Part shown: one piece after another, positions 62,896 through 64,000 of the stretch
Position numbering within the stretch: the stretch's first letter is position 1
Layout of the letters: each line of letters begins with the position of its first letter
Assembly (NCBI GenBank): GCA_020724775.1
Contig: DYGG01000001.1
Span: forward strand, 197,672-261,671
Source of the DNA: Ignavibacterium sp.
GTDB taxonomy: Bacteria > Zixibacteria > MSB-5A5 > GN15 > PGXB01
DNA length: 64,000 nt
Direction: 5' to 3'
Program-made: the position numbers and the translations under genes
Notes under the pieces: model-generated
Told to the model about the DNA's origin: nothing
What the model saw: the letters and a program-made list of their open reading frames with translations, nothing else
The model's database searches: none

Positions 62896-64000
<1,105 letters not shown>

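Overview
The window is ordinary chromosomal DNA of a Gram-negative bacterium. Signs of an outer membrane are a TonB-dependent-receptor-like barrel, a small outer-membrane barrel, a SPOR lipoprotein and secreted proteins with FlgD/T9SS-like C-terminal domains. The YPNPFNP-type sorting domain, the paired dockerin-like repeats (GDANGSGSVNILDAT type) and the MXAN_6640-type metalloprotease point to the FCB superphylum. Zixibacteria is my best guess, from recall and not from a tree. The 16S gene that starts at 62896 would settle it.

Layout. 1-3137 (minus): a membrane sensor, cut by the window edge, whose start overlaps the stop of a PEP-synthase-like phosphotransfer protein. 3298-13088 (minus): one tightly overlapped operon for a group 3b-type [NiFe] hydrogenase (beta, a cNMP-fold protein, gamma, delta, alpha), its maturation protease and hypF, hypC, hypD, hypE; hypA and hypB are not in the window. 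13547-24159 (minus): a secreted M28 peptidase with dockerin-like repeats, then a 2672-residue von Willebrand A protein with twenty Ig-like repeats, a cohesin-like domain, a dockerin-like stretch and a sorting domain. 24856-28095: glnS, two small unlinked accessory genes (one HEPN-like) and tRNA-Gln(CUG).

28189-35824: thiamine pyrophosphokinase, a D-threonine-aldolase/D-serine-dehydratase-like PLP enzyme, a membrane spermidine-synthase-like protein, a radical SAM enzyme and a DUF362 protein on the minus strand, facing a Memo-AMMECR1 fusion on the plus strand. This is an AmmeMemoRadiSam set in which both the radical SAM enzyme and the Memo-AMMECR1 protein carry export signals. 35891-47324 (plus): a long operon-like run behind a near-consensus promoter: GDP-mannose pyrophosphorylase, SPOR lipoprotein, tsaC, YwlE-type phosphatase, DUF3108, deoxyhypusine-synthase-like protein, FtcD fusion, PHP phosphoesterase, metalloprotease, ECF S component and TonB receptor.

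47540-56574: superoxide dismutase, a sugar-nucleotide-type SDR, a DUF92 membrane protein, an acyl-CoA dehydrogenase and a complete 2-oxoacid dehydrogenase complex (E1 alpha, E1 beta, E2, E3) that looks branched-chain. lipB at 60306 could supply its lipoyl group. 56575-58231 is a decayed stretch with a truncated PAS gene, a RibD-C/DHFR-like gene and two copies of a ~75-bp repeat around it. 58232-62517 holds small membrane proteins, an O-methyltransferase, lipB and a SigZ-arsM pair. The window ends in the rRNA operon: promoter, a terminator-like hairpin in the leader, a boxA-like site and about 1.1 kb of 16S.

Most likely sources of something new are the envelope-targeted AmmeMemoRadiSam cluster with back-to-back, apparently leaderless promoters, and the giant repeat protein in which a six-domain block has been duplicated in the same order. 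Gene calls rest on reading motifs by eye; no database or structure search was run.
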